From: Joostella atrarenae
Lineage (GTDB): Bacteria; Bacteroidota; Bacteroidia; Flavobacteriales; Flavobacteriaceae
Direction of reading: 5' to 3'
Length of the DNA stretch: 64,000 nucleotides
Assembly (NCBI RefSeq): GCF_021764745.1
Contig: NZ_JAETXX010000001.1
Span: forward strand, 496,001 to 560,000
A program made the translations under genes and the position numbers. Of this stretch, positions 62,700 to 64,000 are shown one piece after another. Below the pieces are notes generated by a model. The model was not told the DNA's origin and searched no databases. It saw only the letters and a list, made by a program, of their open reading frames with translations. The first letter of the stretch is position 1. Every line of letters starts with the position of its first letter.

Positions 62700-63785
62700 A
62701 TGAGGATAGCACAGAAATCTATCAAGAGATTTTTTCTTTTAGCAATGTTTTTTGTTTCTTTAGGAGCAAGCGCTCAGGAGCACGAAAACGCTCATAGTGA
62801 GGACACTACAGATGAAGCTTTTAATCCAACGGATTTAATAAATCATCACGTTTCGGATTCTCATGAATTTCATATAGCAGATTGGAATGGAAAAGCAATT
62901 TCCATGCCACTTCCTGTAATTTTATGGACAGAGAATGGTTTAGTAACATTTATGTCTTCAGAATTTCATCATGATGAAAATGGAGAAGTTATCGTAGAAC
63001 GTAACGGACAAAAATTTGCACGTGTTCATGATGAAATATATTATGCAGATGGAGGTTTGTCTTTCGATGAGGAGCATCATGTTACAAATTCACGTCCTTT
63101 AAACTTTTCGATTACAAAAAATGTATTCACTTTAATGGTTACAGCAATATTAATGTTATTAATATTTATTCCTGTAGCTAATTCTTACAAGAAAAATAAA
63201 AGAGCACCAAAAGGAATTGCAGGTTTTATGGAGCCTTTAATCGTTTTTGTTAGAGACGATATTGCGAGACCTAATATTGGAGAGAAAAAATACAAAAAAT
63301 ACATGCCGTATTTATTAACTGTATTTTTCTTAATCTGGATAGGTAACCTTTTCGGATTAATTCCATTCTTTCCTTTCCAAGGAACACTTACAAATGATAT
63401 TTTATTTACAGGAGTATTAGCAACCTTTACTTTCTTGCTTACTATTTTTAGTGGTAACAAAGCATATTGGGGGCATATATTCGCAACTCCAGGAGTTCCA
63501 AAATGGTTGTTACCAATTATGATTCCTGTGGAGGTTTTAGGAATGTTTACAAAGCCTTTTGCTTTAATGATTCGTTTATTCGCTAACATTACAGCAGGAC
63601 ATATTATTATATTGAGTTTAATGTCTCTAATCTTTATTTTCCAAACAGCATATGTTTCTCCAATATCTATAGGATTTTCATTGTTTATGTATGGATTAGA
63701 ATTATTGGTTGCGGCATTACAAGCGTATGTGTTTACGTTACTATCTGCTTTATTTATTGGGCAGGCGGTAGAAGACCACCATTAA
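62700..63785 (+). CDS. atpB: ATP synthase F0 subunit a
   Basis: 361 residues, longer than the usual 270 because of an N-terminal signal peptide and about 120 extra periplasmic residues rich in His/Asp/Glu (EHENAHSEDTTDE), a known Bacteroidota trait. Five or six membrane helices follow; the essential arginine is in FALMIRLFANITAGH (about 290-304), which faces the c-ring. Proton path of the F0 motor. It is followed by atpE 39 bp later. Confidence 0.96.
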   Translation: MRIAQKSIKRFFLLAMFFVSLGASAQEHENAHSEDTTDEAFNPTDLINHHVSDSHEFHIADWNGKAISMPLPVILWTENGLVTFMSSEFHHDENGEVIVERNGQKFARVHDEIYYADGGLSFDEEHHVTNSRPLNFSITKNVFTLMVTAILMLLIFIPVANSYKKNKRAPKGIAGFMEPLIVFVRDDIARPNIGEKKYKKYMPYLLTVFFLIWIGNLFGLIPFFPFQGTLTNDILFTGVLATFTFLLTIFSGNKAYWGHIFATPGVPKWLLPIMIPVEVLGMFTKPFALMIRLFANITAGHIIILSLMSLIFIFQTAYVSPISIGFSLFMYGLELLVAALQAYVFTLLSALFIGQAVEDHH

Positions 63786-63791
63786 TATTGA

Positions 63792-64000
<209 letters not shown>

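Noticed and set aside
63185-63589. 134-codon minus-strand frame inside atpB
   Set aside because: Shadow of conserved atpB coding sequence.

Overview
The window reads as a chromosomal stretch of a gliding, probably marine member of the Flavobacteriaceae (Bacteroidota). Grounds: AT-rich DNA; type IX secretion and gliding genes (an sprC-sprD-sprB-sprF-like cluster and sprE); TonB-dependent receptor and CarboxypepD_reg-type proteins; families typical of flavobacteria (DUF4254, DUF4837, DUF5687, DUF6327, DUF6341, DUF6427, DUF6909); and promoters of the Bacteroidota type (TTG ... TAnnTTTG) with few Shine-Dalgarno sites. Family names come from recognising the sequences; no database was searched.

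Layout. 0-2.9 kb (minus): a three-gene envelope/stress-type operon (YtxH, holin-like, DUF6327) and glnS. 3.3-24.4 kb (plus): the gliding adhesin operon, dominated by one 5261-codon SprB-like adhesin and ending with its SprF partner. 24.5-27.8 kb (minus): esterase, GT9, DXD glycosyltransferase and DUF4254, probably a surface-glycan operon. 27.9-29.7 kb: upp, DUF6427, DUF6341. 29.8-42.2 kb: mostly minus-strand conserved genes (Wzz-like protein, DUF6909, GH3-type adenylase, M23 peptidase, DUF4837 lipoprotein, LysM lytic transglycosylase, a BNR-4/GH105 fusion, pgk), with tatA on the plus strand. 42.6-43.7 kb: holB.

43.7-45.1 kb is the one clearly accessory patch and the most interesting part. It holds a 21-bp-phased array of CCCCAC motifs that inverts at a palindrome, a decayed fragment of a Sau3AI/MutH-like restriction endonuclease, an 84-bp imperfect inverted-repeat element with GCGTTA/TAACGC ends, and an intact, apparently leaderless C-protein-like XRE regulator overlapping a small PD-(D/E)XK nuclease gene. 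No DNA methyltransferase is present in the window. It looks like a restriction or anti-DNA defence hotspot in turnover.

45.2-53.4 kb: GMC oxidoreductase with its small partner, a TonB receptor, tRNA-Cys, folB, a sulfatase and a ferredoxin-type reductase. 53.5-57.5 kb: a PadR regulator with a perfect operator palindrome, two related four-helix-type membrane proteins, and a DUF5687/ATPase ABC exporter. 58.9-64 kb: sprE, bactofilin, atpZ, DUF6168, atpB and the start of atpE, which is cut by the window end. Gliding and type IX secretion are powered by the proton gradient, so sprE beside the ATP synthase genes is a suggestive arrangement.
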